Part shown: positions 33,791 to 43,159 of the stretch, one piece after another | Numbering within the stretch: position 1 is the first letter of the stretch | Layout of the letters: every line of letters begins with the position of its first letter | DNA from: Parafrankia elaeagni | GTDB lineage: Bacteria; Actinomycetota; Actinomycetes; Frankiales; Frankiaceae | Length of the DNA: 64,000 nucleotides | NCBI RefSeq assembly: GCF_000374165.1 | Contig: NZ_KB893728.1 | Location: 186,001 to 250,000 of the forward strand | Direction: 5' to 3' | Notes under the pieces: generated by a model | Database searches by the model: none | Told to the model about the DNA's origin: nothing | Seen by the model: only the letters and a program-made list of their open reading frames with translations | Position numbers and translations under genes: made by a program

Positions 33791-35737
33791 TCAGCTCTTG
33801 GCGTCCGACCACCGTTCGGAGACCGTGATGTCGGCGACGAACCGGACACCGCTGCCCGAGGCCCAGTAGCCGGCCGTCGCGTCCAGCGCTCTCCGGGTCG
33901 CCGCCACCACCTCGTCCGCCCGTTCCGTGGGCACGTGGAGCAGCAGCTCGTCGTGCAGGCAGAGCACGATCTCCCCGCCGAGCGGCACGAGCAGCTGCCG
34001 TACCGTCACCGCCCACGCCTTGAACAGCTCGGCGGCCGCGCCCTGGACCACCGCGTTGCGGGCGAAGCGGCCCCAGCTCGCGTTGAGCTTCTCCTGATCC
34101 CGCGCGCCGTCCGCCTCGTCCGTGCCGTCAGGCCTGACGGGCAGCGGGATCCGGCGCCCGCCGAAGGTCCGCAGCGGGGGCCGTGCCATGCCCGCCGGCG
34201 CGGCGGGCTCCCGGCCGACGGCCTCGGCCGCGTCGAGGTAGGCGAGGGCCACGGGATAGGTTCGCCGCATCTGGCGCAGTGCCTGGCCGGCGGCTCCGGA
34301 CGTCTGCCCGTACATCGCGGCGAGGACGGCGACCTTCGCCGTGGGGCGGTCGACCCGCAGACGTGCCGCGACGGGTGCGTACAGGTCGTCCTGGGCGGTC
34401 GCCCGGGCCAGCTCCGGATCTCCGGAGACCACAGCGAGGACACGGGGCTCGATCTGGCCGAGATCCGCGCGCACGAACCGGTGCCCGGGTTCGGCGATCA
34501 CCGCCACCCGCAGGTCGCCGGGCAGGCTGTGCAGCCCGGCGTCGGCCGTCATCCGGCCCGCGGCGCCGTCGCTGCCCCGCCAGGCTCCCCGCAGCCGCCC
34601 GTCGGCGCCGACATGATCGTCCAGCCAGCCGAAGCCGTAGGTCGTGGCGATCCGCTCCGCGCGCCGCCAGGCCAGCAGCGGCTCGATCACCGGGTGGGCG
34701 CCGCGCAGCGCGGTGAGCCGCCACGACCGGGTGTCCGGCACGTCGATGCCGACCGCGGCCAGGCCGGCCCGGAGCGACAGCGGGCTGCGCAGGTCCACCG
34801 ACGGGCCGAGATGGCGCAGGACGGGGGCATCGCGGGCCTGCCTGGCCGTGACCCGTCCGGTCTCGTCACGCGGCCTCGGCCCGATGATGGCGGCGATGGT
34901 CCGCTCGGCTGTCGGGCGGTGCACCGGCAGGCCGCGCCGCGCCAGCTCGTGGGCGAGCAGCTCCGCGGCCGACTCGGCGCGCGCCGTCAGGACGGCCAGC
35001 GGCACACCGGTCGGGCGGACCCGCGGGTCGGGCAGGGCCCGCAGTGCGCGCTCCTGGGCAGCCATGGCCGCCAGCGCCAGCTCGGCGAACCGCTCCGCCC
35101 GCGTCAGCCTCACGGCCACCCCGCCCGCCGCGGTTCCGCGCAGCGTCTCCTCGACCCAGCCCGGCCGGAGCTGGCCGTCCGTGCCAAGCGCGCCGTCCGT
35201 CCAGCCGTCCGTCCAGCCGTCCGTCCAGCCGTCCTCCCGGGCCTGGCTCCCGGCGCCTGCTCCGGGTACCGCCGGCGACTCGTCGAGGGAGGCGAGCAGG
35301 TCGAGCTGGCCGTCGCGACGAGGACGCGGCGGCGGTGGCGGCGGGAGCCCGCGCGCGGCTGCCCAGACCGCGCCCGGGTCGTCCCGCCGCCCGCCGTGCA
35401 GAACACGGTGGACGGCGGCCAGGTCCCAGCACAGCGCGGGGGCCGCGAGCCCGGCCGGGACTCCGGTGGCCACCGTGCCGCCGGACGTGTCGTCGCCTCC
35501 CGCCCCCGCCAGCAGCGGCCCGGTGCCGTGCACCGCCCACCAGACCCACCTGGGCGCGAGGGCCGCCTCCACCGCGCGGAGGACGGCGCCCGGGTCGGCG
35601 GGACAGGCCCAGGTCGACCCCCCGTGCGCCAGTGCGACCCCGGTGCGGCCCACCGGGACCACCGCCACGGGCGAGCCCCGCGCAGCTCCGGCCGCGACCA
35701 GCGCCCGCACCGCCGCGGCGCCGGCGTCAGTGATCAC
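33791..35737 (-). CDS. Family A DNA polymerase with exonuclease-like N-terminus
   Basis: A PolA-type polymerase of ~648 residues, of the actinobacterial group labelled bifunctional 3'-5' exonuclease/DNA polymerase. It has motif A as VRADLGQIEPRVLAVVSGD, the O-helix/motif B around KVAVLAAMYGQTSGAAGQAL and motif C as LCLHDELLLHVP. The N-terminal third is poorly conserved and probably lacks intact exonuclease residues. There is no 5'-nuclease domain, so this is an accessory repair or mutagenic polymerase, not PolA itself. The centre holds a tandem DGWT repeat (DNA unit 12 bp, 35193-35228). The GTG at 35737 is preferred; the frame is open to 35851. Confidence 0.85.
   Translation of the reverse strand: MITDAGAAAVRALVAAGAARGSPVAVVPVGRTGVALAHGGSTWACPADPGAVLRAVEAALAPRWVWWAVHGTGPLLAGAGGDDTSGGTVATGVPAGLAAPALCWDLAAVHRVLHGGRRDDPGAVWAAARGLPPPPPPRPRRDGQLDLLASLDESPAVPGAGAGSQAREDGWTDGWTDGWTDGALGTDGQLRPGWVEETLRGTAAGGVAVRLTRAERFAELALAAMAAQERALRALPDPRVRPTGVPLAVLTARAESAAELLAHELARRGLPVHRPTAERTIAAIIGPRPRDETGRVTARQARDAPVLRHLGPSVDLRSPLSLRAGLAAVGIDVPDTRSWRLTALRGAHPVIEPLLAWRRAERIATTYGFGWLDDHVGADGRLRGAWRGSDGAAGRMTADAGLHSLPGDLRVAVIAEPGHRFVRADLGQIEPRVLAVVSGDPELARATAQDDLYAPVAARLRVDRPTAKVAVLAAMYGQTSGAAGQALRQMRRTYPVALAYLDAAEAVGREPAAPAGMARPPLRTFGGRRIPLPVRPDGTDEADGARDQEKLNASWGRFARNAVVQGAAAELFKAWAVTVRQLLVPLGGEIVLCLHDELLLHVPTERADEVVAATRRALDATAGYWASGSGVRFVADITVSERWSDAKS
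35193..35228. repeat. Three perfect 12-bp repeats within the DNA polymerase gene
   Basis: The unit CCGTCCGTCCAG occurs three times in direct succession, with a partial fourth on each side. On the coding strand it gives a repeated Asp-Gly-Trp-Thr in the linker between the N-terminal region and the polymerase domain. Perfect identity indicates recent expansion. Confidence 0.85.
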
Positions 35738-36184
35738 CTCGGCGCGGCCGGGAGGCGCCGGCTCGGCGGGAAGCCCGCGGTGGTGGCGATGAGCACCCCG
35801 GTTCCGCCCGGCGTCCAGGGACACGTGCCCGACCTCCCCTCCGCGCGACATCAGCGGCGCCGCCGGACGTCCCGCGCCGGCCGATGGAGATTCCGCGAAG
35901 GACCGGAACCGAGGAAGACCATGCTACGGACCATGCTACGGACCACCGGCCGGAAAGCGCGGCCGGCGGATGCCGCCTCGGCCTGTTCCCGGCCCCGCGG
36001 CTTCTTTTCTCCGCGGCATGTCGGGTGTTTTGGAGGGGACGGGCTGGCAGGGCGCATAAAGGGGCGACGCGGGAACGAACTCGGTATGGTCGGCGAGATC
36101 GTCGATCCGCCGGAGTGGCCCTGCGCGCGGGCCGGCGAGTTCGTACCAGCCGGGCCGGGCACGGACGATCGAATGGGGTGTGCG
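35738..36184. other. Region between divergent DNA polymerase and thiolase genes
   Basis: No gene is supported. It contains a perfect 12-bp tandem duplication GACCATGCTACG (35917-35928 and 35929-35940), a purine-rich stretch GGAGGGGACGGG near 36033, and CATAAAGG near 36055 that could act as a -10-like element for the thiolase. Part of the left side may be coding if the polymerase starts at 35851. Confidence 0.45.
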
Positions 36185-37402
36185 ATGCGTGACGCGGTGA
36201 TCTGTGAGCCGGTTCGTACCGCGGTCGGGCGCTTCGGCGGGGCGCTGCGCCCGCTGAGCGCGCAGGCGCTCGGCGCGGCGGTGCTGCGGGGCCTCGTCGA
36301 GCGGACCGGTCTGGGGCCGGCGGATCTCGACGACGTCGTGTTCGGCACCTGCTACCCGACGATGGACGCGCCGGCCCTCGGCCGCGTCGTCGCGCTGGAC
36401 GCCGGCCTGGACATCAGCGTCCCCGGTCTGCAGCTCGACCGCCGCTGCGGGTCGGGCGTGCAGGCGGTGGCGCTGGCGGCGATGCAGGTGCAGACCGGGG
36501 TCAGTGACGTCGTGATCGCCGGCGGCGCGGAAAGCATGAGCAACGCTGCCTACTACTCGACCGGAATGCGCTGGGGCGCGGGCGGCGGGGACGTCACCCT
36601 GCACGACGCGCTCGCCCGCGGCCGCGTCACCGCCGGCGGTGAGAACCATCCGGTGCCCGGCGGGATGATCGAGACGGCGGAGAACCTGCGCCGCGAGTAC
36701 GGCATCGCCCGCGCCGAGCAGGACGCGCTCGCGCTGCGCTCGCACCAGCGGGCGGTGGCGGCGCAGGCCGCCGGCCGTTTCACCGACGAGATCATCCCGG
36801 TGCGGGTGCCGGGCCGCCGCGGCAGCGTGACGGTCGTGGACGTCGACGAGCATCCGCGGGCGGACACCACCGTCGAGTCGCTCGCTGCCCTGCGGCCGGT
36901 GATGGGCCGCACCGACCCGGAGGCGACGGTCACCGCGGGGAACTCCAGCGGGCAGAACGACGGTGCCTCGGCGTGCGTGGTGACGCACCCGGAGGCGGCC
37001 GAGCGGCTCGGCCTGCGCCCGCTGGCGCGCCTCGTGAGCTGGTCCGTGACGGGCGTCGAGCCGGGGCGGATGGGGATCGGGCCGGTCTCCGCCACCGCGC
37101 GGGCGCTGGAACGGGCGGGGCTGAAACTCGCCGACATCGACCTCATCGAGCTCAACGAGGCGTTCGCCGCGCAGGTGCTGGCCTGCACCCGCGAATGGGG
37201 CTTCGGCACCGCCGACTGGGAGCGGTGCAACGTGAACGGGTCCGGAATCTCGCTGGGCCACCCGGTCGCGGCGACCGGCGGCCGGATTCTCGCGACGCTG
37301 CTGCGCGAGATGCACCGCCGGGGCGTCCGCTACGGCCTGGAGACCCTGTGCATCGGCGGTGGGCAGGGCATCGCGGCGGTCTTCGAACGCGTCGACGGAT
37401 AA
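36185..37402 (+). CDS. Thiolase (acetyl-CoA C-acyltransferase)
   Basis: A 405-residue thiolase. The nucleophile is Cys88 in RRCGSGVQAV, the activating His359 is in GISLGHPVAATGG, and the second catalytic Cys389 is in TLCIGGGQG. The N-terminus is VICEPVRTAVGRFGGAL. All catalytic residues are present, so it should reversibly condense or cleave acyl-CoAs in beta-oxidation or in acetoacetyl-CoA formation. The ATG at 36185 fits the family, and an in-frame ATG at 36173 is possible. An alcohol dehydrogenase follows after 133 bases on the same strand, which may indicate a small lipid-derived-substrate operon. Confidence 0.95.
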   Translation: MRDAVICEPVRTAVGRFGGALRPLSAQALGAAVLRGLVERTGLGPADLDDVVFGTCYPTMDAPALGRVVALDAGLDISVPGLQLDRRCGSGVQAVALAAMQVQTGVSDVVIAGGAESMSNAAYYSTGMRWGAGGGDVTLHDALARGRVTAGGENHPVPGGMIETAENLRREYGIARAEQDALALRSHQRAVAAQAAGRFTDEIIPVRVPGRRGSVTVVDVDEHPRADTTVESLAALRPVMGRTDPEATVTAGNSSGQNDGASACVVTHPEAAERLGLRPLARLVSWSVTGVEPGRMGIGPVSATARALERAGLKLADIDLIELNEAFAAQVLACTREWGFGTADWERCNVNGSGISLGHPVAATGGRILATLLREMHRRGVRYGLETLCIGGGQGIAAVFERVDG

Positions 37403-37535
37403 GCCGCACGTCTCAATACAAGCCCGGCGCGGCCCTGGGTTCCCGGCATAGCGGCACCAGTGAAATCATCGTGGCTGACCTGGGTGACGTCGCCGCGTTC
37501 CCGATCGCTGGACAACCGTTCGGAGGGAGATATCC

Positions 37536-38549
37536 GTGGACCTGATGCGAGCCGCCCGCCTCCACATTCCCAGCCGCACTCTCACGATCGAGGAGGTCCC
37601 CAGACCTGTTCCCGGGCCGTGGCAGGTGCTGGTGAAGGTCGAGGCGGCCGGCGTGTGCATGTCGGACGTCCACCTCATCGACGGCTCGCTGGGCCGGCCC
37701 CGGTACCTGCCCGGCGACACGGTCACGATCGGCCACGAGGTCGCCGGCACGATCGCGGAACTCGGCCCGGACGTGCCCGAGCTGACCGTGGGCCAGCGGG
37801 TCGTCCTGCAGGCGGGTGAGGTCCGGGACGGTGACATGCACACCCGCGGCATCGACTTCGACGGCGGCTGGGCAGAGTACGCCCTGGCCGGGGTGGAGTG
37901 GGTGTTCCCGCTGCCTGCCTCGATCCCGTTCGAGCAGGCGGCGATCATCCCGGATGCGGTGTCGACCCCGTGGGGCGCGATCGTGCACACGGCCGCGAGC
38001 CGGCCCGGCGAGGCGGCGGGGGTGTGGGGCGTCGGCGGGCTGGGCGCGCACGCCGTCCAGGTGCTGCGGGCGGTCTGCGCCTACCCGATCGTCGCCGTCG
38101 ACCCCGTCCCCGCCGCCCGGGCACGGGCCCTGGAACTGGGCGCGGACCTCGCGCTCGACCCCCGGGACAACACGCTCAAGGACCGGATTCTGTTCCTCAC
38201 CCGCGGCGCCGGCCTGAACACCGCCTTCGACTTCGCCGGGGTCCCCTCGGTGTACGACCAGGCGCTGGGCGTGCTCGCGCAGGAGGGCCGGCTGGTGGTC
38301 GTGGGCCTGTCCGGCCGTCCGCTGACCATCCGCAACAGCACGACCTTCGGCTACATGAAGCACCAGGTCCTGGGGCACTTCGGATCCGGGCCGGATGTCG
38401 TCGCCCGCCTCGTGGACCTGGTGGAGCACGGCCGGCTCGACTTCTCCCGGTCGATCACCGACGTCCTGCCGCTGGAGCAGGCCAGCGTCGCCGTCCAGCG
38501 CATGCACACCAAGGAGGGCGACCCGCTGCGCCTCATCCTGCGGCCCTGA
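37536..38549 (+). CDS. Zinc-type alcohol dehydrogenase (MDR), structural zinc site absent
   Basis: A 337-residue medium-chain dehydrogenase. The catalytic-zinc Cys is in EAAGVCMSDVHLIDG and the GHEVAG motif follows. The NAD(P)-binding loop is GVWGVGGLGAHAVQVL. The lobe that normally carries four structural-zinc cysteines reads AGEVRDGDMHTRGIDFDGG, with none, as in some quinone/aryl-alcohol variants. The GTG at 37536 has a strong GGAGGGAG 8 bases upstream. The substrate is unknown. It follows the thiolase, so it may oxidise a hydroxyacyl or alcohol intermediate. Confidence 0.92.
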   Translation: MDLMRAARLHIPSRTLTIEEVPRPVPGPWQVLVKVEAAGVCMSDVHLIDGSLGRPRYLPGDTVTIGHEVAGTIAELGPDVPELTVGQRVVLQAGEVRDGDMHTRGIDFDGGWAEYALAGVEWVFPLPASIPFEQAAIIPDAVSTPWGAIVHTAASRPGEAAGVWGVGGLGAHAVQVLRAVCAYPIVAVDPVPAARARALELGADLALDPRDNTLKDRILFLTRGAGLNTAFDFAGVPSVYDQALGVLAQEGRLVVVGLSGRPLTIRNSTTFGYMKHQVLGHFGSGPDVVARLVDLVEHGRLDFSRSITDVLPLEQASVAVQRMHTKEGDPLRLILRP

Positions 38550-38598
38550 GGCGCGCCGGACCGGCCTCGGGCGGGCCCCGCCCCCCGGGGGGCCGGGT

Positions 38599-41460
38599 TC
38601 AGGATCCGAGGCGGACGGCGAGCATCGCCACGTCGTCGTCGTTGTCCCCGGTGCGGCCCAGCGCGGCGAGCAGGAGGTCGCACAGCTCCTCGGGAGGCAG
38701 ATCCGGCGTGGCGCTGCGCCGCAGCAGCTCCAGTCCCTCGTCGATCGGGCGGATCCGGTCCTCGACCAGCCCGTCGGTGTACAGCAGCAGCGTGCTGCCG
38801 GGTTCCAGGACCAGCTGTGACTCCGGGTATTGCGCCACCCCGGTGCTCAGCGGCGGCCCCGGCTCGACCGGCGGATACCACGGCTCCCCGCGCGGCGGCA
38901 CGATCAGCGGTGGGAGGTGCCCGGCGGACGCCACCGTCAGCGACCCGTCCGCCGGGTCGAGGACGCCCATCGCCACCGTGGTGATGCTTCCCTGCTCAAG
39001 GCGGCTCATCGCCGCGTCGAGCTGGCCGAGGACCACGGCCGGGGCGAACCGCTCCCCGGCGTACGCCCGGGCGGCCGCGCGGATCTGGCCCATCGTCGCC
39101 GCGGCGTGCAGCCCGTGGCCCATGACGTCGCCGATCACCAGCGCGGCCCGTCCGCCGTCGAGGTGCAGGACGTCGTACCAGTCGCCGCCCACCAGCGCGC
39201 CGGCGCTGCCCGGCAGGTAGCGCCAGGCGACGGTGAGCCCGGCGACGTCGGGTGGCCGGCGCGGCAGCATGCTGCGCTGCAGCGTCACCGCGATCGCCCG
39301 CTCGCGCTCGTACTGCAGGGCGTTGCCGAACGCGTTGCTCGCCCGGCGCACCAGCTCCTCGGTCAGGGTCTCGTCCGCGGGGTCCGTCCCGTACACCGGC
39401 CGGCCCGGTCCGGCCGGTCCGGCCGGATCGTCCTGCGTGCCGTCCTGCCTGCGCAGGTGCCGCTGACGGCCCAGGGCGACGACCGCGGCTGCGCGGCCGG
39501 CGACCAGCAGCGGGAAGACGGACGTCCCGGTGGCCAGGTCGTGGACGGGGACCCCACGCCGCGCCGCCGTGACGACGGGGAGGGGCGGACGCCCGGTCAG
39601 CGTGCGCAGTGCGTCGGTGCCGCCGGCGGTGGCAGCGGTCACGGCGGTGGCCTCGAGGAGGGACGCGACGCCGGCGCCGTCCATCGGGATCCGCCAGACG
39701 GCCGCCGCGTCCGCGTACCGGGGTACGAGGAGCCCGAGGAGGCGGTCGAGGATCTGGCCCGAGTCGAGGGTGGAGGCGAAGAGCTCGGCCGCGGTCGTCA
39801 GGAAGGCGGCCCGTTCCCGGGCCCGCCGCTCCGCGGCGAACAGGCGGGCCCGTTCCATCGCCAGCGCGGTCTGCGCGGCGATCGCCTCGGCGAACGCCCG
39901 CTCGTCCGGGTCGAACAGGTGCGGGTGGTCGAACGAGAACCGCAGGGCGCCGAGCACCTGGTCGGTGACGACCAGGGGAAGGCAGCACATCGCCACCACC
40001 GACGGCTCGAGCCGGGCCAGGTCGGGATAACGCTGGTAGCACTCGGCCCGGGACTCCAGCCAGACCGGCCGGCCGCTGCGCAGCGCCTCCGCGGCCGGCA
40101 GCTGGTCGTCCAGCCGCTCCGCCCGAAGCTGCGCCATGAGCTCGTCGCCGTACCCGACGGCCCCCGGGATCTGGACCTGCGCGGCGCTGGCGGAGCCCGG
40201 CTCCGCGGGCACCAGCAGGCCGCCGCCGGCGGCCCCGAGCGCGGTCACACTCTCCGAGACGACCACCGCCGCCACCTGCTCCGGTGTCGTCGCGGTGGCC
40301 AGCGCCGCGGTCACCCGTTGCAGGCGTGCCGCGCGCTCGGTGGCCCGCCCGGCGAGAACCTCGGCGTCGAGGGTGTCCAGCAGGTACTGCTCGAAGGTCG
40401 GCGTCGCCACCGGCGCACCGCCCGTCTCCAGCGCGCGCAGCTGATCCACCAGCGAACGGACGTACCAGCGGCGGAACGCCACATGCTGCGGCGGGGACTG
40501 CAGGGTCAGCAGCCGTGCCGCCCGGGCGTAGCTCTCGATCTCCTCCAGCGCCGTCAGATAGGCGTCGCCGGCCTCGGCGGAGGTGGCGGACAGCTTGAGA
40601 TCCAGGGTGGTGCGTGGCGCGCCGCCGGCGGCCGCGGTGAGCGCCAGCCGCCGGATCGCCTCCCGCGGCTCGGCGAACCTGGTCGTCACGATCCGCAGCA
40701 GGTCCGCGAGCCGCCCCGGCAGCGGACCGCTGGACCCGTTCCGCGCCCCGGACATGGCGAGGGTGAACTCCCGCATCAGCCCGTCGACATGGTTCTTCGC
40801 CGCGAGCAGCAGATCTGTCGGGACGTCCCCCAGCCTGACCGTGACCCGTGTCGGGTCACCCGCGTCGGGCGGCGCCAGGTCGGGTGCGCGGGTGGCCGCG
40901 GGTGGCTCCGCGTCACCGGGGAGCTCGGTCTCACCGGCCAGCTCCGCCCAGATGATCTTGCCGCTGCCCGCCTGGGCGACACCCCACCGCGCCGCGAGCG
41001 CGGCGACGAGGCCGATGCCGCGCCCGGTGAGCCCCAGGCCACCGGCCGGCGGGCACACCGGCGGTGTCACGCTCCCGTCCGCGATCTCGATGCGGACGGC
41101 CTCGCCGGAGACCAGGAGCCGCGCCTCGACCGGCGGCTGGCCGTGCAGCCAGGCGTTCGCCGTCAGCTCGCTGGCGATCAGGACGGCGTCCGGCCGCAGG
41201 TCGGCCCACTGGTCACCACCCAGCGCCGCGCCCACCAGCCGACGCACCGCGGACGGCGCTGACGGCTGGCAGTCCAGCTCCCACTGGCCGGCCCGGACCC
41301 AGCCCTCACCCGGCGGAGGCCACCCCGAAGGTGCTGCCGGAGCCAGGCCGTAGTCCACCGGACCATGTATACCTGCCTTCGCCGGGAAACACCTCCCGGC
41401 AGGCTCCGTCCCAACGCCGCCTTCCGGGCCGACCGGGCTTTCGGCGCATCTCCTCCGCAT
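38599..41460 (-). CDS. RsbU/SpoIIE-type PP2C phosphatase with N-terminal anti-sigma-like HATPase and GAF sensors
   Basis: A ~950-residue signalling protein. Residues ~60-170 are an RsbW-type HATPase (VLIASELTANAWLHGQ, GLGLTGRGIGLVAALAARWGV). A ~200-residue ANTAR- or helical-like linker follows, then two GAF domains, and finally a SpoIIE/PP2C phosphatase with GGDWYDVLHLDGG, VIGDVMGHGLHAAATMG, ASAGHLPPLIV, LLYTDGLVEDR and DDDVAML (metal-binding Asp). It carries both the kinase-like and phosphatase functions of the partner-switching stress pathway in one chain. Start ATG 41460 sits 2 bases after AAGGAGG; GTG 41358 nearer the HATPase is an alternative. It diverges from the VOC gene. Confidence 0.87.
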   Translation of the reverse strand: MRRRCAESPVGPEGGVGTEPAGRCFPAKAGIHGPVDYGLAPAAPSGWPPPGEGWVRAGQWELDCQPSAPSAVRRLVGAALGGDQWADLRPDAVLIASELTANAWLHGQPPVEARLLVSGEAVRIEIADGSVTPPVCPPAGGLGLTGRGIGLVAALAARWGVAQAGSGKIIWAELAGETELPGDAEPPAATRAPDLAPPDAGDPTRVTVRLGDVPTDLLLAAKNHVDGLMREFTLAMSGARNGSSGPLPGRLADLLRIVTTRFAEPREAIRRLALTAAAGGAPRTTLDLKLSATSAEAGDAYLTALEEIESYARAARLLTLQSPPQHVAFRRWYVRSLVDQLRALETGGAPVATPTFEQYLLDTLDAEVLAGRATERAARLQRVTAALATATTPEQVAAVVVSESVTALGAAGGGLLVPAEPGSASAAQVQIPGAVGYGDELMAQLRAERLDDQLPAAEALRSGRPVWLESRAECYQRYPDLARLEPSVVAMCCLPLVVTDQVLGALRFSFDHPHLFDPDERAFAEAIAAQTALAMERARLFAAERRARERAAFLTTAAELFASTLDSGQILDRLLGLLVPRYADAAAVWRIPMDGAGVASLLEATAVTAATAGGTDALRTLTGRPPLPVVTAARRGVPVHDLATGTSVFPLLVAGRAAAVVALGRQRHLRRQDGTQDDPAGPAGPGRPVYGTDPADETLTEELVRRASNAFGNALQYERERAIAVTLQRSMLPRRPPDVAGLTVAWRYLPGSAGALVGGDWYDVLHLDGGRAALVIGDVMGHGLHAAATMGQIRAAARAYAGERFAPAVVLGQLDAAMSRLEQGSITTVAMGVLDPADGSLTVASAGHLPPLIVPPRGEPWYPPVEPGPPLSTGVAQYPESQLVLEPGSTLLLYTDGLVEDRIRPIDEGLELLRRSATPDLPPEELCDLLLAALGRTGDNDDDVAMLAVRLGS

Positions 41461-41663
41461 CTCCTCCTTCTTTCGACCGTCCCGCTGTTCCGCGTCCCGC
41501 TGTCCCGGTGGGATGCCGGGACGTCCCCGCCGACGTCCCCGTGCGGGTGCCGGGCCGGTCGTCGAACCCGGGAAGAGCGGGAGGCCCGGCGCCGCAGTGG
41601 GTATGACGGTGCCGAGCGGGTGGCGGACCGATACCCGCATCGACCCGGAAGGGAGTGACGCCG

Positions 41664-42191
41664 GTGACCACCGACGCGAGACCAGCTGCCCGGCCCGCCG
41701 TCGCGCCGGGCAGCGCGACCGGCGGCGAGCAGGCGGGCGGTGCCGGGATCGTACGGCCGCGCTGGACCCACATCGCGCTGCCGTCGGGTGACCTCGACGC
41801 CTCCATCGCCTTCTACACGTCCATGACTCCGCTGGTGGTGGTGGCGACGCGGGAGGACGCCGACGGACGCAACGTCTGGCTGTCCAACCCCGGGCAGTGG
41901 GAGACACCGTTCGTGCTGGTGCTGGCCTCGTTCAATGCCACCAGGGGCAGCCGGCAGGGCATCCTGAAGCCGTTCGCGCACATCGGCATCGAGCTGCCCA
42001 CCCGCGCGGACGTCGACGATGTCGCCGCCCGGGCGCGGGCCGCCGGCTGCCTGCACTGGGAACCGCGGGACATGCCCGGCCCGATCGGCTACATCTGTGC
42101 CGCCACAGATCCGGATGGCAACGTGATCGAGTTCAGCCATGACCAGCGGGTCTTCGCGACCGTCCGGGAACTGTGGGGCCCGAGGTCGTGA
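41664..42191 (+). CDS. VOC-superfamily (glyoxalase-like) protein
   Basis: A 175-residue protein with two VOC repeats: RWTHIALPSGDLDASIAFYTSM (metal His in THIAL), FAHIGIELPTRADVDDVAARA (second His) and ATDPDGNVIEFSHDQ (Glu). The first ~30 residues are a low-complexity leader. The GTG at 41664 has GGAAGGGAG 8 bases upstream; GTG 41655 overlaps that motif. The family includes glyoxalases, dioxygenases and resistance proteins, and no specific assignment is possible. It is divergent from the large phosphatase-sensor gene. Confidence 0.85.
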   Translation: MTTDARPAARPAVAPGSATGGEQAGGAGIVRPRWTHIALPSGDLDASIAFYTSMTPLVVVATREDADGRNVWLSNPGQWETPFVLVLASFNATRGSRQGILKPFAHIGIELPTRADVDDVAARARAAGCLHWEPRDMPGPIGYICAATDPDGNVIEFSHDQRVFATVRELWGPRS

Positions 42192-42338
42192 CCCCGCCCT
42201 CCCGCGGCCCCTCGAATCTGTGATCTTCCTCTGGTCGCTGTGACGACTCGAGCGAGAGCGGCTGCGCGAGTTCGGCGCTGAGTACTCTCGTGACCGGAAG
42301 TTCTACCGGACGTCGAACTTGCGCGGAGAGGAATCCCG

Positions 42339-42623
42339 GTGGACGGCAGGGTCAACTGGCTCGTCTGCAAGGTCGGCTGTATCGAGTGCGGCATCATCGA
42401 GGAGCCCGCGCTGATGGTGATCGGCGTCTTCGCGGACGAGGAGCAGGCCGTGGCGGCCGCGCGCGGGGCGGCGCACACCATCGCGAAGCGCTGGGGGATG
42501 ACCAACCCCGAAGAGCCGTACGCGGTGCGCGCGGCCGAGGTCCTGGGCTCACGGCTGGGCGCGGGCTGGATGTGGACACCCGCCGACCACGAGCAGGTCT
42601 ACGCGGTGCAGATCCCGTACTGA
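42339..42623 (+). CDS. Small Cys-rich-start protein of unknown function
   Basis: A 94-residue protein. The N-terminus NWLVCKVGCIECGIIEEPALMVIGVF carries Cys in a CxxxCxxC pattern (residues 10, 14, 17). The remainder (FADEEQAVAAARGAAHTIAKRWGM, and TPADHEQVYAVQIP at the end) looks like a small alpha/beta domain. The GTG at 42339 has AGAGGA 6 bases upstream, which supports expression. I do not recognise the family. The cysteines could bind a metal or form disulfides, but three thiols alone do not define a zinc finger. Confidence 0.65.
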   Translation: MDGRVNWLVCKVGCIECGIIEEPALMVIGVFADEEQAVAAARGAAHTIAKRWGMTNPEEPYAVRAAEVLGSRLGAGWMWTPADHEQVYAVQIPY

Positions 42624-42674
42624 CGCCGCTCGCGGGGCCCGCGCGGAGCTACCGGCGCCCGGGGCGCGCCCGGT

Positions 42675-43040
42675 TCATGAGGGCGAGCAGCTGTAGTACG
42701 CGGACACCTTCTCGATCAGCCCGTCGGCGTTCACGACCAGGACGTCCGCCACCAGCCTGCCGCCGACGCCGCGCATGTACAACGTGATGCCGTCCAGCCC
42801 GCGCAGCACATCGACGATCTCGAACCGCAGGCCGGGGTTGGCGCCCACAGCGCGCCCGAAGTAGTCGCGCAGCCCGTCCCGACCCCGCACGACGGGGGTG
42901 CCGACGACCTGCTCGGCGAAGGGGGAGGTCAGCTCGACGTTCTCGGCGTAGAGCTCGACGATCTCATGGGGATCGAGCCTGTTCCACACGGCGATGTGGT
43001 GCTCGGCGAACGAGACGGCGTCCTCGGCGGTCCAGAGCAT
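42675..43040 (-). CDS. SnoaL/NTF2-like protein
   Basis: A 121-residue cone-shaped alpha+beta protein. It has AEDAVSFAEHHIAVWNRLDPHEIVELYAENVELTSP, GRDGLRDYFGRAVGANPGLRFEIVDVL and VADVLVVNADGLIEKVSAYYS, all typical of the SnoaL-like/NTF2 superfamily used as isomerases, hydrolases or small-ligand binders. The ATG at 43040 has GGGAGA about 9 bases upstream. It is divergent from a TetR gene starting 120 bases away, so it is a likely regulatory target and may act on the same ligand. Confidence 0.8.
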   Translation of the reverse strand: MLWTAEDAVSFAEHHIAVWNRLDPHEIVELYAENVELTSPFAEQVVGTPVVRGRDGLRDYFGRAVGANPGLRFEIVDVLRGLDGITLYMRGVGGRLVADVLVVNADGLIEKVSAYYSCSPS

Positions 43041-43159
43041 GTCAGGATTCTCCCATCTCGACGGGGTAATCTGGACGATCACCGGGGGGTCGGCAGGCGG
43101 ATGTCACCGATCCTCGTAGGCTGGTCCGACCTGTGGGGAAGGCGTTCTGGTCCCAGGGG

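Noticed and set aside
33755-36184. A very long open frame running into the thiolase gene
   Set aside because: It is antisense to the DNA polymerase gene and has only Arg/Gly/Pro-rich sequence; family resemblance begins at 36185.
38573-38596. GC-only palindrome between convergent genes as bidirectional terminator
   Set aside because: The stem is pure G/C with almost no loop and no T-run; could be chance in this composition.
41306-41449. Short leader peptide gene ahead of the phosphatase
   Set aside because: Good start site but no conservation evidence; mentioned only as a possibility in the findings.
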